A stretch of 64,000 nucleotides of DNA from Isoetes taiwanensis (lineage: Eukaryota > Streptophyta > Lycopodiopsida > Isoetales > Isoetaceae), in contig JAJEKV010000002.1 of assembly GCA_021234155.1 (NCBI GenBank), positions 2,752,178-2,816,177 on the forward strand. Direction: 5' to 3'. Under the pieces are notes generated by a model that saw only the letters and a program-made list of their open reading frames with translations, was not told where the DNA came from and searched no databases. Shown here piece by piece: positions 23,015 to 34,692 of this stretch. The translations under genes were made by a program, and so were the position numbers. How positions within the stretch are numbered: the first letter of the stretch is position 1; each line of letters starts with the position of its first letter.

Positions 23015-24566
23015 TCACCAATCTAAGCAAAGCTCTGTAAGAACTGATGCAGCTCTTCGTCTTGTTCGCGAACTCACTTTACCTTTTTCTACCAGGACTC
23101 TCTTAATAATGTCTGACTGTCTGGCTAGTAGCAACTCGGTGCAGATCCGCGAAACTTCAGGTAGACCATATTGCAACATTCAAGTTTAGTACAACTCTTA
23201 ACCAATGATGCTAATCCACCATCAATTATTCTTCTGCAGTGTGACAAAATAATTTCTTTTAATTATCGGCATCCTTTGGCTAGTACTGCTAGCCCCTTGT
23301 CACCAACATTCTGTTGTGGAAAGCAGAGTCACAAAGATCATGATCATACTTGGTTCATCAAAGGAGAGAACAAATTGTGCAGATCAAATACAAGGAATGA
23401 TAAACAAACCTTACAAACACTTATATCCAGCTGGGACAAGCCTGGGCAACCATTTGCAATTGCTAAAATCCCAGCATCTCCAATCCTCTGGCAGCCACTA
23501 ACATTTAACTGTGACAGTAACTCACAACTTAGTCCAATTCCAATTAGAGCTTCATCGCCTACCCTGGAACAGAATCCATGCAATTGTTTGATAACACATT
23601 AAATATGTTAAATTTCATACTAACATTCTATCAGATTTGCACCTGTCACAAAAGCGAAGACTCAAATCTGTCAGCCTTTGACAATGCTGCCCAAATGAGA
23701 CCCTTGTCTCCAATCTGCATAAAGAAAAGGAACCTTAGAAATAGGTTGTGCAAACTGCTCTCTGAGTGAACTTCAACGATAAAATAGGTGCACTCCTACG
23801 CTATGCATATGTCCAAAAATCTGATTCTTTTTAAAAATTAACTACTTGTCATTTGTTTGCAAGTTGGAATGAACTTTTCTCCATGTTTTTCAATCCATAA
23901 CGAATTGATTAATAAGAGTAAACACTTAAGAATTTCAAAGAAACTCATAAAGGATGAATGCTTAATGAGTAACTGAAGAAACCTTGATAAATGCTTAACA
24001 AGTAGCTAAAGAGGCCTCAGTTGCTTTAAAGACCATCAATGCCTATCAACAACAATCCTTTCCTAACCGTGTTGCATTATATGGCTGGTACATGAACTCC
24101 AAAAACAAACTCCACCGTGCAAGCTGCAATCTGTCTCTTATCCATTCATAGCTGAGTGCCCAGTTTGAATTATCACACAAAATCTCTTGTGTAACACATG
24201 ATCAACACTGAGATCCAACACGGAAAAGTTCTTTGCACTTTATAGAAAGCTTCTTTTGAAGCGGGTGATTAAACAATTTCAAAATTGTTGGGCCTAAAGA
24301 ACTCACCATTAACTATTCTATTGCCAGAAAACCCATAGTTTATTGTTCTATTGCCCTTCCAATAATGCACGACATGAGCCATGATGGATTCACGCACATG
24401 CAAACGGCACATGCAAACCTGGTAACAACGGCGTATGTGAAGTCTTTTGAGCTTCTTTGAGCTTGTAGTTCAAACTTTGAACTACAAGCTATACTGCAGA
24501 TTGACGCATCCCCAATGCTAGAATAATCAAGGGCTTCTAGCTCTGGATATCCTTTCCCATCTGCTC
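23015..24566 (-). pseudogene. FBL4-like: FBL4-like F-box/LRR protein, C-terminal exons, broken
   Basis: Minus-strand exons: about 24566-24486 (SSIGDASICSIA), 23714-23643 (IGDKGLI ... GQHCQRLTDLSLRFCD), 23563-23410 (VGDEALIGIG, LNVSGCQRIGDAGILAIANG, LDISVCK) and 23310-23015 (NVGDKGLAVLAKGC, LKEIILSHCRR, LASLVKSCTKLE, then RVLVEKGKVSSRTRRRAASV and the end LCLDW). Junctions are GT-AG and in phase. Family role: substrate-recognition subunit of an SCF ubiquitin ligase; LRRs bind the target. The F-box and N-terminal LRRs are absent. A small deletion breaks GLI-GQHC, a TAA interrupts the last exon after KGCR, and a further shift lies after MVYL. Non-functional as it reads. Confidence 0.75.
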
Positions 24567-24682
24567 ATCTGAGCATCGAGAGTGCACGAAAAAAAAAGAC
24601 CTCTCCGGTTAGCCGGTTTCGAGAGCGGCTGCCCACCAACAGAAGTGACCGAGAGTTTACAGCCAATCATAAGCTTGGAGCA

Positions 24683-25202
24683 GTCACCAGCATATACTAG
24701 GGATATTCTAGCATATACCTAGGATATGCCAAAATCCCACGTAAACAAGGGTTTGCCCCCCTAGGGGCAACCCAAAAACATGATAACTTGGCGACTCCTC
24801 ACACAACACTGTATTCTAGCACCTGCAATATGGAGTCATTTGAGGCTTTTCAATATATAGCAAAATAATACAGGGGGTTGTTTTTGTATTTTTGTATAAT
24901 TTTTGCTATGGTTTTCATATGATTTGATGGGCGTATTGCACGAGGCATACTAATCAGTATATAGAGCGCACACTGTATTCTTTTTCTGAACGGCATCTTA
25001 TCTATGGTTTTGCAATGGTTTTGCCTTGCATGTTTTTATTCCTTAAGAAATTAATTATTTAAATTTCATAAAGCCCATGCAAGCAACGACGCGTTCTACT
25101 TTAGGGTTCGTGGACTAAAAGGGATTTAGGTTTGTGAGATGTGAGAAGGTTTGTTGGAAATATCCAGATCAAGACTGCTTACAGTAATTGTGTAGTCAGT
25201 TA
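24683..25202. repeat. Helitron-family internal repeat, copy A
   Basis: From 24770 (aacatgataacttggcg) to the H2A start this matches 33470-33900 and 51187-51615: tattctagcacc, atatggagtcatttgag, ttgatgggcg and ttaggtttgtgagatgtgag. No coding content upstream of H2A. The first 87 bases (24683-24769) are the separate motif set also seen near 19885. Confidence 0.8.
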
Positions 25203-25536
25203 GCTATAGCAGGTGGTCGTGGAAAGTCCACAGGCAAGAAGGCCGTGTCGCACAGCGCCAAAGCTGGCTTTCAGTTTCCTGTAGGAAGAATTGCTCGCTT
25301 TCTGAAGCAGGGCAAATTTGCTGAGCATATTGGTGTTTACCTTGCCTCTGTCATGGAACATTTGGCTGCCAAAATTCTTGAACTGGCCAAGGAACATTCA
25401 GTTGGCCGTCAGAAACGACTAGGAATTGAGCAAATTATTGGGGCATGTAACCATAGCAAATGGAGGCGTTCTGCCCAATATACATTCTGTGTTGTTGCCA
25501 AAGAAGGCTGCTGCCAAGGCTGCAGAAACCCAATGA
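25203..25536 (+). pseudogene. Histone H2A pseudogene, copy A
   Basis: Plus strand reads [39 protein letters not shown], then [17 protein letters not shown]: canonical H2A N-tail, alpha-1 and alpha-2. The VGAGAP-type loop before Y is shortened. About 15 codons are missing after LELA; the text resumes in another frame as NIQLAVRND, an in-frame TAG, ELSKLLG, then [20 protein letters not shown] and a stop at 25534-25536. The wording is major H2A/H2A.X type, not H2A.Z. Initiator Met, docking-region codons and acidic-patch Glu codons are damaged. The same TAG and the same 15-codon gap occur in copy B, so the damage predates duplication. Confidence 0.85.
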
Positions 25537-27344
25537 TATGTATCTACCTCCGTGGCTTACTTTTGCAGACTCTGGCTGGAGCTTTGAAGCAGAAAAGGTG
25601 AGTTCCTTGTCCTAATCTTAAAATTATTAAACAGAATGCAAGGCTGCTTTGCTTGGCTTGCGCAGGATTTGGTGAAGATTTGCAGCCATAAGCCTGCTTC
25701 TATTCTGCATGTCCTGTGCATGAGGACTTGTAGTAAACATGCCAGGGCAGGGCAATTTTAATGCACATGGTCTTTAGTCTTCTAGTTGACGAGAGAATTT
25801 GTGGAACTTTTGGCTAACGTAATGTAATGACCATTTTGTAACATAAATGTCCCCCAATCTTCTACTTAATAGAATACAAGCTGGATCTGTGCGGCATAAT
25901 CTCTCAGTAGTTACAAAAAAAACCTTTCCTAATTAAATTAAGTCAATCAAGATAAAAAATGAAACTGTTCCTAGTGAACAAAACATAAGTATGCCTAGCA
26001 AATGAAGTCGTTGCTCCAAAAGCATTGCTATAAACATGATCCTCCTTAAATTTGACTTCTAGACCGAGATAACATCAAGAAAGTGGGACTCGTTATCGAG
26101 CATCGTCAGTTACACGTTCACAATAAATTATAAAGACCTAGACTCCACCTGATTGCAGCTATATTTCTTTCATTTGCCTTGCTACATATCATAGCATTCT
26201 AGCCCCTTTTGCAGAGATTAAGAGTTTAGCATGACATAGGAGAACTTATTAATGCTTAGCATGCAGATAAGACTTACTTGTGCCGAAGTTTGAAGATGGA
26301 ACCAGTGCTAGACCTAGGAAACAAATCATTTGCATATTTGTATTGGCATCCCAATACTCAAGGCATAGCAAGTTTCCATAAGAGGATCATCAGTTCAAAT
26401 CTATAAGAAACAATCAATATAACAATTTAGAAACAATCTCAAGAACTACAACCTTAAGAATCACAATCTCAAGAATTATACAACCTCATCTTGGTTCCTC
26501 CTCTAACATTGGTAGTTCTAGCTATATCCTCTAGTTCCGTTGCATGGAAATAAACAAAAAAATCAAGTGTTTCTCCAAAATTATTAGAGCTTGCAAAGTA
26601 AAAACACTTCCTATAACATTGAGCCAACACAGAAGAGTTAATATGCCAAGACACATGGAGCCTAAGAGGATATATTTTACTGGAATATACCAAAGCTAGA
26701 TATATTTCAGCTCGAGAAAGTGGCTATGGCTATGGCCATATTGAAAACATAACATTTTATTGATCTAGAACTTTTAGTACAACCATATTCTATATTTGAT
26801 TATATACTCAATCAGATTCAAGAGTCCACGGTACAGTTTCGACATTGAGGAAAAACCATAAAAGCCAAGTGATTCATACAATAAACAACCCGATCATCCC
26901 AGTTAGCCGATTACCCTTGAATATAGATAGATAGGTGGATGGATAATACTTTTTCAATAGAGGTAAGATACAAAAAAAATGATATGTCATAGCAAAGACA
27001 ATTCTTCTGAAATTAGACATATCACTTCAAGTTGTTCCAAAACCGAAGGAGGGTAATGACGTGTTAAGTTTCACTAGCTATGTACATTGCAAAAAAATTG
27101 TTGACAATAATCTTGACTTGTTTAGATAGTTATTCCAACTACTGAATGACATTGGAATTTATTAGTGGGTAGAAATGCACATGGTCTTTAGTCTTCTAGA
27201 TATCAAGAGAATTTGTGGAACTTTTGGCTAACGTACATAAGTAATCCTTGAGTGAATGATATTAAAGGAATGTATCAGCAACTAGTAGATAAAAGTATGC
27301 ACGGTCTTTGAAATCTTCTAAATCTAAATTTTGTACACTTCTCT
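25537..27344. repeat. H2A downstream flank plus dispersed block D, copy 1
   Basis: 25537-25910 is the H2A 3' flank, shared with 34232-34690. From 25911 (aaacctttcctaattaaatt) to about 27340 the sequence is nearly identical to 59170-60575 and more loosely to 57718-59080. No gene is supportable; the small frames at 26469-26693 recur only because the DNA is duplicated. Confidence 0.85.
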
Positions 27345-28614
27345 GGCTTCAATATCTTATCCTGCATCATCTTCTTATATTATAAAACCGTGGCGTCTGT
27401 CTGTCCATCAATAGCACATGTAGTCGTTGGTCGGGCCTGACCAACTTAGCAGTTGAAAGAAACATAGATGTGAGTTATGTACAATAAAATAGTAGATTAC
27501 ATATAGAGATCATTGGGAAAGATTTCTATAATTTGTGAACTTTTGTTACGAGTTAGAGATGCTTGATATATATCGGCAAAATAACCAGGTAAATCGCATT
27601 GCATCAATAATATAAGATAGATAGAAAAAAATAAGCTTGGAAAGATATTAAATTACGTAAGTCTAACATATATAGTGACATACAAATCTAGAAGAGCAAA
27701 AGACAATCTTTCACAGCACCCTTAAATATATTCATGTTCTAAACGAGAGGATCCACAACTTCAAACTCCTTGTGCCCCTCGAGGGTCGAATCCAAGTGCA
27801 CAACGTGTAGAGGGAGCATCGGTCCCCATGTATCAAGATATATATGAGGTAAAAACTGTGACCTGATATACGTTGCTTGGTTTTTTCTTCTCCAGTTCCT
27901 CCCCCCCGTGAGTGAATTCACAATGGTTGGCCAAAGCCTAGTCAAATTGCTAGTTAATTTTTTGGTCAACTCCCTAGGCAAACTCTCGCTCAAGCTCTGA
28001 TGAAACACATGTCGAATTTGTGGTTGAAAATATTCGAGTTTCAAGAATTTAAAGTCACACTTGTTTATAATAGTGCATCTATGATGATCTTATAGAAGTA
28101 GAGAAATGTTGTTTCTTATCAAATTCAATCAAAAGATCCACGCCTAGTCTGCCTCAATGCTCAGATCAAAACATAGAAACCTGTCCGAATCATAATAGCA
28201 AATTCTTATCTCCTGTAAACTGGTGTATTTTCTGGAAAATAGAACTCTAGTTCAAGTTTTAATCAAATAATTCGTGAAACATTGGCCAATATGCAATCAA
28301 ACCACTGTCAACCAGTGATTGAATGACTGGCCAAACTCCAGGTCAACTTCACGATCAACTTATAGTCATCCCAAGTAACTTCTAATTAGTCCTTTTTTTA
28401 TTGCAGGGTGGCAACTTAAAAGATGTTGCTATGGCCCCTTGAAAAATATGCATGTTTGCCTATAATTTCGTCAGAACAATGTGTTGTTTTATTATTAGAA
28501 TGATATGTTACAGATGATTAGGTCTCAACGCAAATTTATTTTTTATTGGATATCATATAAGTTAAATTTAAATGGCAAGATTAGAGAAAAATTGAAAGCT
28601 GGATTATACAATAA
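27345..28614. repeat. Dispersed repeat X, copy 2
   Basis: Starts ttctctggcttcaatatc and is collinear with 40207-41773 (minus its RTE insertion) and with 11553-12309. It contains two useful unoccupied sites: 27691 (occupied by RTE at 40579) and aacttatagtcatccc at 28357-28372 (duplicated around the L1 at 41774). It ends at ggattatacaataa, directly before the CTAG of the Helitron-like end. Confidence 0.85.
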
Positions 28615-28738
28615 CTAGTAACAGTGCCCGGCGGTGCCGGACTTTAGCAACGATATGTGATGTTGGGATGTATTTTTGATATAATATTTGCACAAAGCAA
28701 TAAAAGCATTGTCAGCGACTGACATGGTTTTAATTGTG
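28615..28738 (-). mobile_element. Helitron-like 3' terminus (CTAG, hairpin, A|T site)
   Basis: On the minus strand the element ends GTCCGGC-ACC-GCCGGGC, seven bases, then CTAG, followed by host T. A 7-bp stem (one G-T pair) just before CTRR is the plant Helitron 3' end architecture. The flank ...acaataA|CTAG compares with copy 1 of the host repeat, which reads acaataA|Tatgg (12309/12310) with nothing inserted. Helitrons insert between A and T without duplication, exactly as seen. The element extends toward higher coordinates and carries the H2A piece. Rep/helicase and the 5' TC end were not found, so it is at best a non-autonomous, gene-carrying copy. Confidence 0.65.
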
Positions 28739-31700
28739 TCTTTTTTTTTTTTTGAAGGATCAGATTAATTAATATCAATACAGAGTAAGTACAAGATGAG
28801 CGATACTAGGGTACTCCCACCCAACCTGGGGGGAGAGCCCACATGTCATGTAGCTACCTACAACTCATAACACAAACCTACCAATACTGTCTACAATGTG
28901 GAGGGTCCTTTCCCAGACCGCTGCCTTGAACTGCTCTTAGGGGACGCCAAGTAAGAAAGATATAATTTGTATCTTAGCTGCGGGATCAAAACCCCAGACT
29001 GCACCTCCTCATTCCTGAACACCTTCATGCGTCGTCGCTTCCAAATGAGCCACAGCAACCAGGCTTTACACAAATGGAAGGCCAAACAATGGAGCTGGGA
29101 CCACCCGCTAGGATACACCCCCAAAAGAACCTCTTGGCTACGCAGGGGCATGAAAGAGGCGCTGGACCCACTGCCATGCCGACTGGATGTCTGAGCAAAG
29201 AAACATATAGTGCTCCAAAGTCTCCACACTGGCGCCACATATTGGGCACAGGTCGTTGATCCGCGGATTGACCCTGTGAACCCAGGTGTTCACCCTCAGG
29301 GATCGGTGCACTATCTGCCATAGCAACACCCGAATCTTGGGGGGCAAAATTGGGTTCCACATCCATCTCCAGATGTTGCCCCAGTCATCTTCCGGCACCT
29401 GGAGACTCCAGCCGTCCGAAGGAGGCAGCTCATCCTGAATTGCCAAAAGCTCATAACAGGACTTTACAAAATTTGAGGGATCAACTTTTGGATGACACCT
29501 CCATACTCGTCCGGACGCTTGCGGGGGGTGTAGCGGCAGAGTGTTAGCCACGCGCGCCCAGATAGCGCAATCCCGTTCTTGAAGTCCAAACCTGTGGCAA
29601 AAAAGCTGCCAGGGTGCCAACTGCCCGTCGACATACCACTCCCCCACCGTCAAGAACCCATCTCAGGCCCATCTCACCTTATTCGGGTCGACGGATGCCA
29701 CCGAAGACCGCACCGTGATGCACCCGTCGGCGGGATCCACCATGGTGATGCCTCTAATCCAATGCAAGTGGCAAGATCAATGGCAAATGGGCGACGCTCC
29801 CGTGCTCGCAGAGCCCTTCAAAAAAAGAGAGGCGTGAACATACCCGATATCCGCTTAATAACGCCCACCTGAAGCCATACGCAGTACGGGACGACTTTAA
29901 TTTGCTAAAAACTATGGAATGAGCCAACGACTGATGAAGCAAGACCATGCCTGGAGAATCGAGCACATTCTCGAGAATCGCAAAGACGAACTTAGACAAG
30001 AGGACCTTACTATGAAGCGAGAAGTCCAGGAAGCCAAGTCCACCCGCAGCTTTGGGACGCAGGCATTTCCACCAGGCAACCTTGACGACCGCCCCTTCCT
30101 CGTTGCCTCCCCATACAAAGTTACGAACCATGGAGGAGATTTCCCGAACCTTGTTCTCTGGCGCCAGGATAATAGATGTCATATAAACATGAGTTGAGCA
30201 TAAAACGGACTTCACCACCCACCGACCACGCCCGACCATGGACGGTTCCCCCTTCCACTAATTAAGGTGCCGACGCAGCCCCACCAGAATGTTCTCCCAC
30301 ACACCTGCCGCCGAAATGTCGATGTCGAACGGGATACCCAAAAGAATAGAGCATGTGCCCTGTGGCTGCACTCGCCAAGGAAATAACCACGGGCATGGGG
30401 TCTGTTGCCGGCCATAATGCCGAGCACTTCGTCCAATTCATGAGGCACCGAGGCAAGGGAAAATGTGTCCAACAGGCTCGCCAAGGTTTAATAGATTCCC
30501 TCATCGGCCAGTAGGAAGAGGGAAAGAGTCATCGATAATCTTGACTTCCAATGCGATTGCGATCCGTGCCATCCTCACCCCCTATAACCCCGCCTCTACC
30601 GCCGGGGTCAACAAGCTAGAGGGCCTACCCCTGCGATGGTAAATAGGAAGGTGCCAAAGGGCATCCCCGGCTAACGCCACGCCCATACTAAAGATGCGCC
30701 GATGATTCACCGTGGACATAGGATGGTGGCTCGGCGACGTTAAGAGCTTGGGGTTACTGGCAGTAAAGCTTCACCACGTACAAAGGCTAACATCATCCTC
30801 TTCGGAAAATCCCAACGAACACTATCATAGGCCTTGCGAAGTCCGGCAGTTACCTGCGTTACACGATCACGACTTCTCATACCCGCTGAATACCCTCCGA
30901 ATGCGCCGCTACATTGTTAAGAATCACTTTGCGCAATGAAGCCAGATTGCATGGGACTAATAGCCTCCTTCAGAACAACTTGCAGTCTAAGTGAGAGGGC
31001 CTTCGCGATGATCTTGTATACTGCTGATAGCAGCGTGATGGGCCGCCAATCAGAAATGACAGATGGCTCCTTTACCTTTGGTATTAACGAGATGCAACCA
31101 GTGTTGAGTCTATAATCCAGCACCTCTGCCTGAAGCAGATCTTGATAGGTCTGCATTACTGAATCCCCCACCCAATCCCAATAATCTTGGAAGAACTCCA
31201 CGGGAATGACGTCCAGGCCAGGGCACTTATGAGGGGCCAAGGCGCAGCAAGCCTCCTCAAGCTCCTGCTTTGTAAGCGGGCGCTGCAACGCCTGCCATCT
31301 GTCCGCCGACACCTTGCATGACACCTTACTGAGCACGATCTCCTCCATCACGTCCGTGTAGGGATATCTCTTCCCGAAAGAACTGAGAGAAATGCTGCAG
31401 AGTACGACCATCGGGCAATGCCAGAGACGACATTGAGGCCGCATACTTCTTCTGTCGCACAGCCCTGAAGAACATACGAGGATTGGTGTCTCCTACATGT
31501 AGCCAGGTGATCCCCGCCTTCACCCTTGCCTGAGCAGCCCTCTTAGATTCGTCCGCTGCAATGTGGCGCAATATCTCATTCTCCCGCACCCCATCAGACG
31601 GCTGTGACCTAAGGGTTTCCAATTCTCGATACAATGCCTCCAATGCCTCCCGCTCCTGCTGTGCCCTTCGACTCCCCCACGACTTGGCAAATGCCTTGAC

Positions 31701-33355
31701 CTCAGCGAGGGCCTTGACTATCCCTAACATCCCGAAGTTATCCCGAAAGGTACGGAACCAAATCTGCTGGCATCCCAAAGAGAAGACAGCATCCTTAAGG
31801 TGAGCGGTATTTAACTTGAATAATGTGCGTGCCGGCCTGACTGCACTCGATCCCTGGGAGATTAGCTGAGGAAAATGATCAGAGACCGCGGTGGACAGAA
31901 TGTTCTTTCGCTTGAGCAGAGGCGCCCGGTCCGATGCTAGGACAGAACCCCTCGATCTCTTCTGAATGGAGCAATGTATAATCAAATACATTGAATGAAT
32001 CTAAGGTGTAGAACGAGTATATTTTGTGTAATCTTAACTCCTAACTCCCTCCATAGTGGAACGAACTGAGAGATGGCCCATAACTACAGTCCGTAGTCAA
32101 AGCTGATACGAAGTCGACGCCGGGAGAGGCTCGAAGGGGGAAAAAATCTCGGTGGGGCAAACTCAAAGAACCACTCTTGAACGTTGAAAATTTATGCCCG
32201 ACCGGCCCCCATCCACTGATTACACCAGGTGAATGTGGAGTCGCCCGCCGCCTCTGCCAAATGCAAGGAGTCCAACAGCATCATCCATTGCTGCCGCTCA
32301 AAACCTTGCACCACTTCCGCTCCTCTGCCACACCTATCATGAACAGTCTCGACCATGTTGAAATCGCCCAGCAGCAACCAAACCACACCAGCCCCCAAGG
32401 ATGTGACCTTGTGCCTCAGAGACGCCCACAACGCCCCTCTCTGTCGCGCACTATTGTGGGCGTAGACATCCACAATCCCCCACTCATACGATCCCTCTCG
32501 CCACTTGATAATGACCCACCTGCCCCAACGGTCAGCCAGGATAAGAGTCACCTGCACATGCATCCGTCCCGCCTTTAGAGGCCCCAGAGGTCGCAACTGC
32601 AGCAGCGTATTGCGGCCCAAACATGTCCAGCAGTGCCCGAGCATCCCCCCTGTGACACTTATGTTCCTGAAGGCACAAAATATCCGGGTCCAATTTGCGA
32701 ACGGCCGGCGCCACTCTCGTTCTCTTGCAGGGTGATGAGCGCACCCCCCGAACATTCCAACTCAAAATCTTCTTGTCCATCACTACTACTGAGAAGAAGG
32801 ATTCTTACGATGCTTCTTCTTCTGCCCCCGCCCTGCCGGTGAAGCCGGCCCCTGATCTGAGTCATATGGAACAAGAGCGAGCGGGTTATCTGTGAGGGCG
32901 ACCTCAGCCTCCAAATCCGCCACATCCGCCCAAGAGCGTACTCGAGCCACCTTATCAAGATCCATCCCCTCCGAAGAGGCTTGGGTGGACACTACGCCGA
33001 GAGTCCGATCAGCCGCACTACAGCCAGAAGCCCACTTCAGGGACGCCGCCAAGCCCGCCCAGCCCCGGCTTGTGAATGTGAAGCAACTTCTGGGCCGCCG
33101 TCTGTGGGGACACCGTTGAGTCCACGCCTCCCTGCCTCCTTGGAACAGCCAATGGCACATTATTCGCAGTAGGCCGGAGTGGCCTACCCTGCACGGACCC
33201 AACTACCGTCTGGGTCCTGGCTGGTGGCGCCTCCTCCATCGGCCCGAGCTTGAGATCCGAAGCCTCCGTTCCCGCCTCAATGTCTTATGCTGTTGCCTCG
33301 TGGAGCCCCCGCAAAATGGGCTCAGGTTTCTAGAAGCTTAACCCGACGAGACCCG
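28739..33355 (-). mobile_element. Plant L1 LINE copy B, with poly(A) tail, inside the Helitron-like segment
   Basis: Minus strand from about 33355 to a T13 run at 28741-28753 (poly(A) tail). ORF1 remnant 33202-32786. Endonuclease 32783-32192 (ILSWNVRGVRSS, LDPDILCLQEHK, WLLLGDFNMV). Linker 31991-31326. RT N-terminus 31444-30917 (HKCPGLDVIP, SLIPKVKEPS, WRPITLLSAVYKIIAKAL). RT palm near 30520-30540 with a damaged Ala-Asp-Asp. Distal RT region 30239-29754 (RNFVWGGNEEGAVVKVAW, RPKAAGGLGFLD). Zinc-binding zf-RVT 29653-29138 (PPKIRVLLWQIVHRSL, CPICGASVETLEHYMF). C-terminal tail to 28891. Left flank ggttttaattgtg (28726-28738) is the target sequence seen intact at 51072-51084; the right-hand duplicate is eroded to gtg. 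Several frameshifts; not active as read. Confidence 0.88.
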
Positions 33356-33904
33356 TGGTTGGATAGTGGACCGGCCGGTTATTTAGAAGGCAAATGATTT
33401 ATCATAAAATTATCATTGAAAGAAAGCCATTTGACTTTCGCGATTTTGAAATTAGTTTAGAAATAAAAAAACATGATAACTTGGCGACTCCTCACACAAC
33501 AATCAGTATTCTAGCACCGCAATATGGAGTCATTTGAGGCTTTTCAATATATAGCAAAATAATACAGGTAGTTGTTTTGTATTTTTGTATAATTTTTGCT
33601 ATGGTTTTCATATGATTTGATGGGCGATTGCACGAGGCATACTAATCGAGATATAGAGAGCGCATACATTGTATTCTTTTTATCGAAGGCATCTTATCTA
33701 TGGTTTTGCAATGGTTTTGCCGCATGTTTTTATTCCTTAAGAAATTAATTATTTAAATTTCATAAAGCCCATGCAAGCAACGACGCGTTCTACTTTAGGG
33801 TTCGTGGACTAAAAGGGATTTAGGTTTGTGAGCTGTGAGAAGGTTTGTTGGAAATATCCAGATCAAGACTGCTTACATGAATTCAATAGAGTCGATTAGC
33901 TATA
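33356..33904. repeat. Helitron-family internal repeat, copy B
   Basis: Continuous from ttggatagt through aacatgataacttgg to the H2A start, like 51085-51615. It differs from copies A and C mainly at CAG/CTG words (for example ctttcgcgat against ctttcagcagat, and agcaccgcaat against agcacctgcaat). No gene. Confidence 0.85.
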
Positions 33905-34231
33905 GCGGTGGTCGGGGAAAGTCCACAGAGCAAGAAGGCCGTGGTCGCGCCAAATGGGCCAAAGCGGCTTTCGCCAGAGAAAGAATTGCTCGCTTTTCCG
34001 CGGGGGGCAAATTTGCTGAGCATAGTGGTGTTTACCTTGCCTCTGTCATGGAACATTTGGCTGCCAAAATTCTTGAACTGGCCAAGGAACATTCAGTTGG
34101 CCCTCAGAAACGACTAGAAATTGAGCAAATTATTGGGACATGTAGCCATAGCAAATGGAGGCGTTCTGCCCAATATACATTCTGTGTTGTTGCCAAAGAA
34201 GGCTGTTGCCAAGGCTGCAGAAACCCAATGA
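33905..34231 (+). pseudogene. Histone H2A pseudogene, copy B
   Basis: Same layout as copy A: GGRGKST at the start; [22 protein letters not shown]; the same roughly 15-codon gap; NIQLAL-type text with the same TAG before ELSKLLG; and the end [20 protein letters not shown]-type region with a stop at 34229-34231. The N-tail and alpha-1 region (33930-34000) are more scrambled than in copy A, notably where copy A has CAG or CTG. Confidence 0.8.
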
Positions 34232-34690
34232 TATGTATCTACCTCCGTGGCTTACTTTTGCAGACTCTGGCTGGAGCTTTGAAGCAGAAAGGTGAGTTCC
34301 TTGTCCTAATCTTAACATTGTTAAACCGAATGCAAGACTGGTTTGCTTAGCTTGCGCAGGATTTGGTGAAGATTTGCAGCCATAAGCCTGCTTCTATTCT
34401 GCATGTCCTGTGCATAATCGGAGGACTTGTAGTAAACATGCCAGGGCAGGGCAATTTTAATGCACATGGTCTTTAGTCTTCTAGATGACGAGAGAATTTG
34501 TGGAACTTTTGGCTAACGTAATGCACGTAAGTAATCCTTGAGTAATGATATTAAAGGAATGTATTAGCAACTAGTAGATAGAAATATGCACGGTCTTTGA
34601 AATCTTCTAAATGTAATGACCATTTTGTAACATAATCTCCCCCAATCTTCTACTTAATAGAATACAAGCTGGATCTGTGCAGGCATGTTC
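34232..34690. repeat. H2A downstream flank leading into the protease gene
   Basis: Shared with 25537-25910 and, from about 34485, with 58950-59160. It contains ctggctggagctttgaagca, a candidate intron-like gtgagttcc, and ctacttaatagaatacaagc. It joins the protease 3' end at 34690, the same join seen at 60640. No gene of its own. Confidence 0.75.
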
Positions 34691-34692
34691 TC

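Noticed and set aside
26469-26693. Small frame repeated at 58254-58439
   Set aside because: Carried by block D duplication; no start context, domain or splice support.
27739-28044. Minus-strand frame also present at 41200-41445, which looked like a conserved gene
   Set aside because: Both lie in repeat X, and the frame is shared only because the DNA is duplicated. Copy 1 (11.6 kb) does not keep it.
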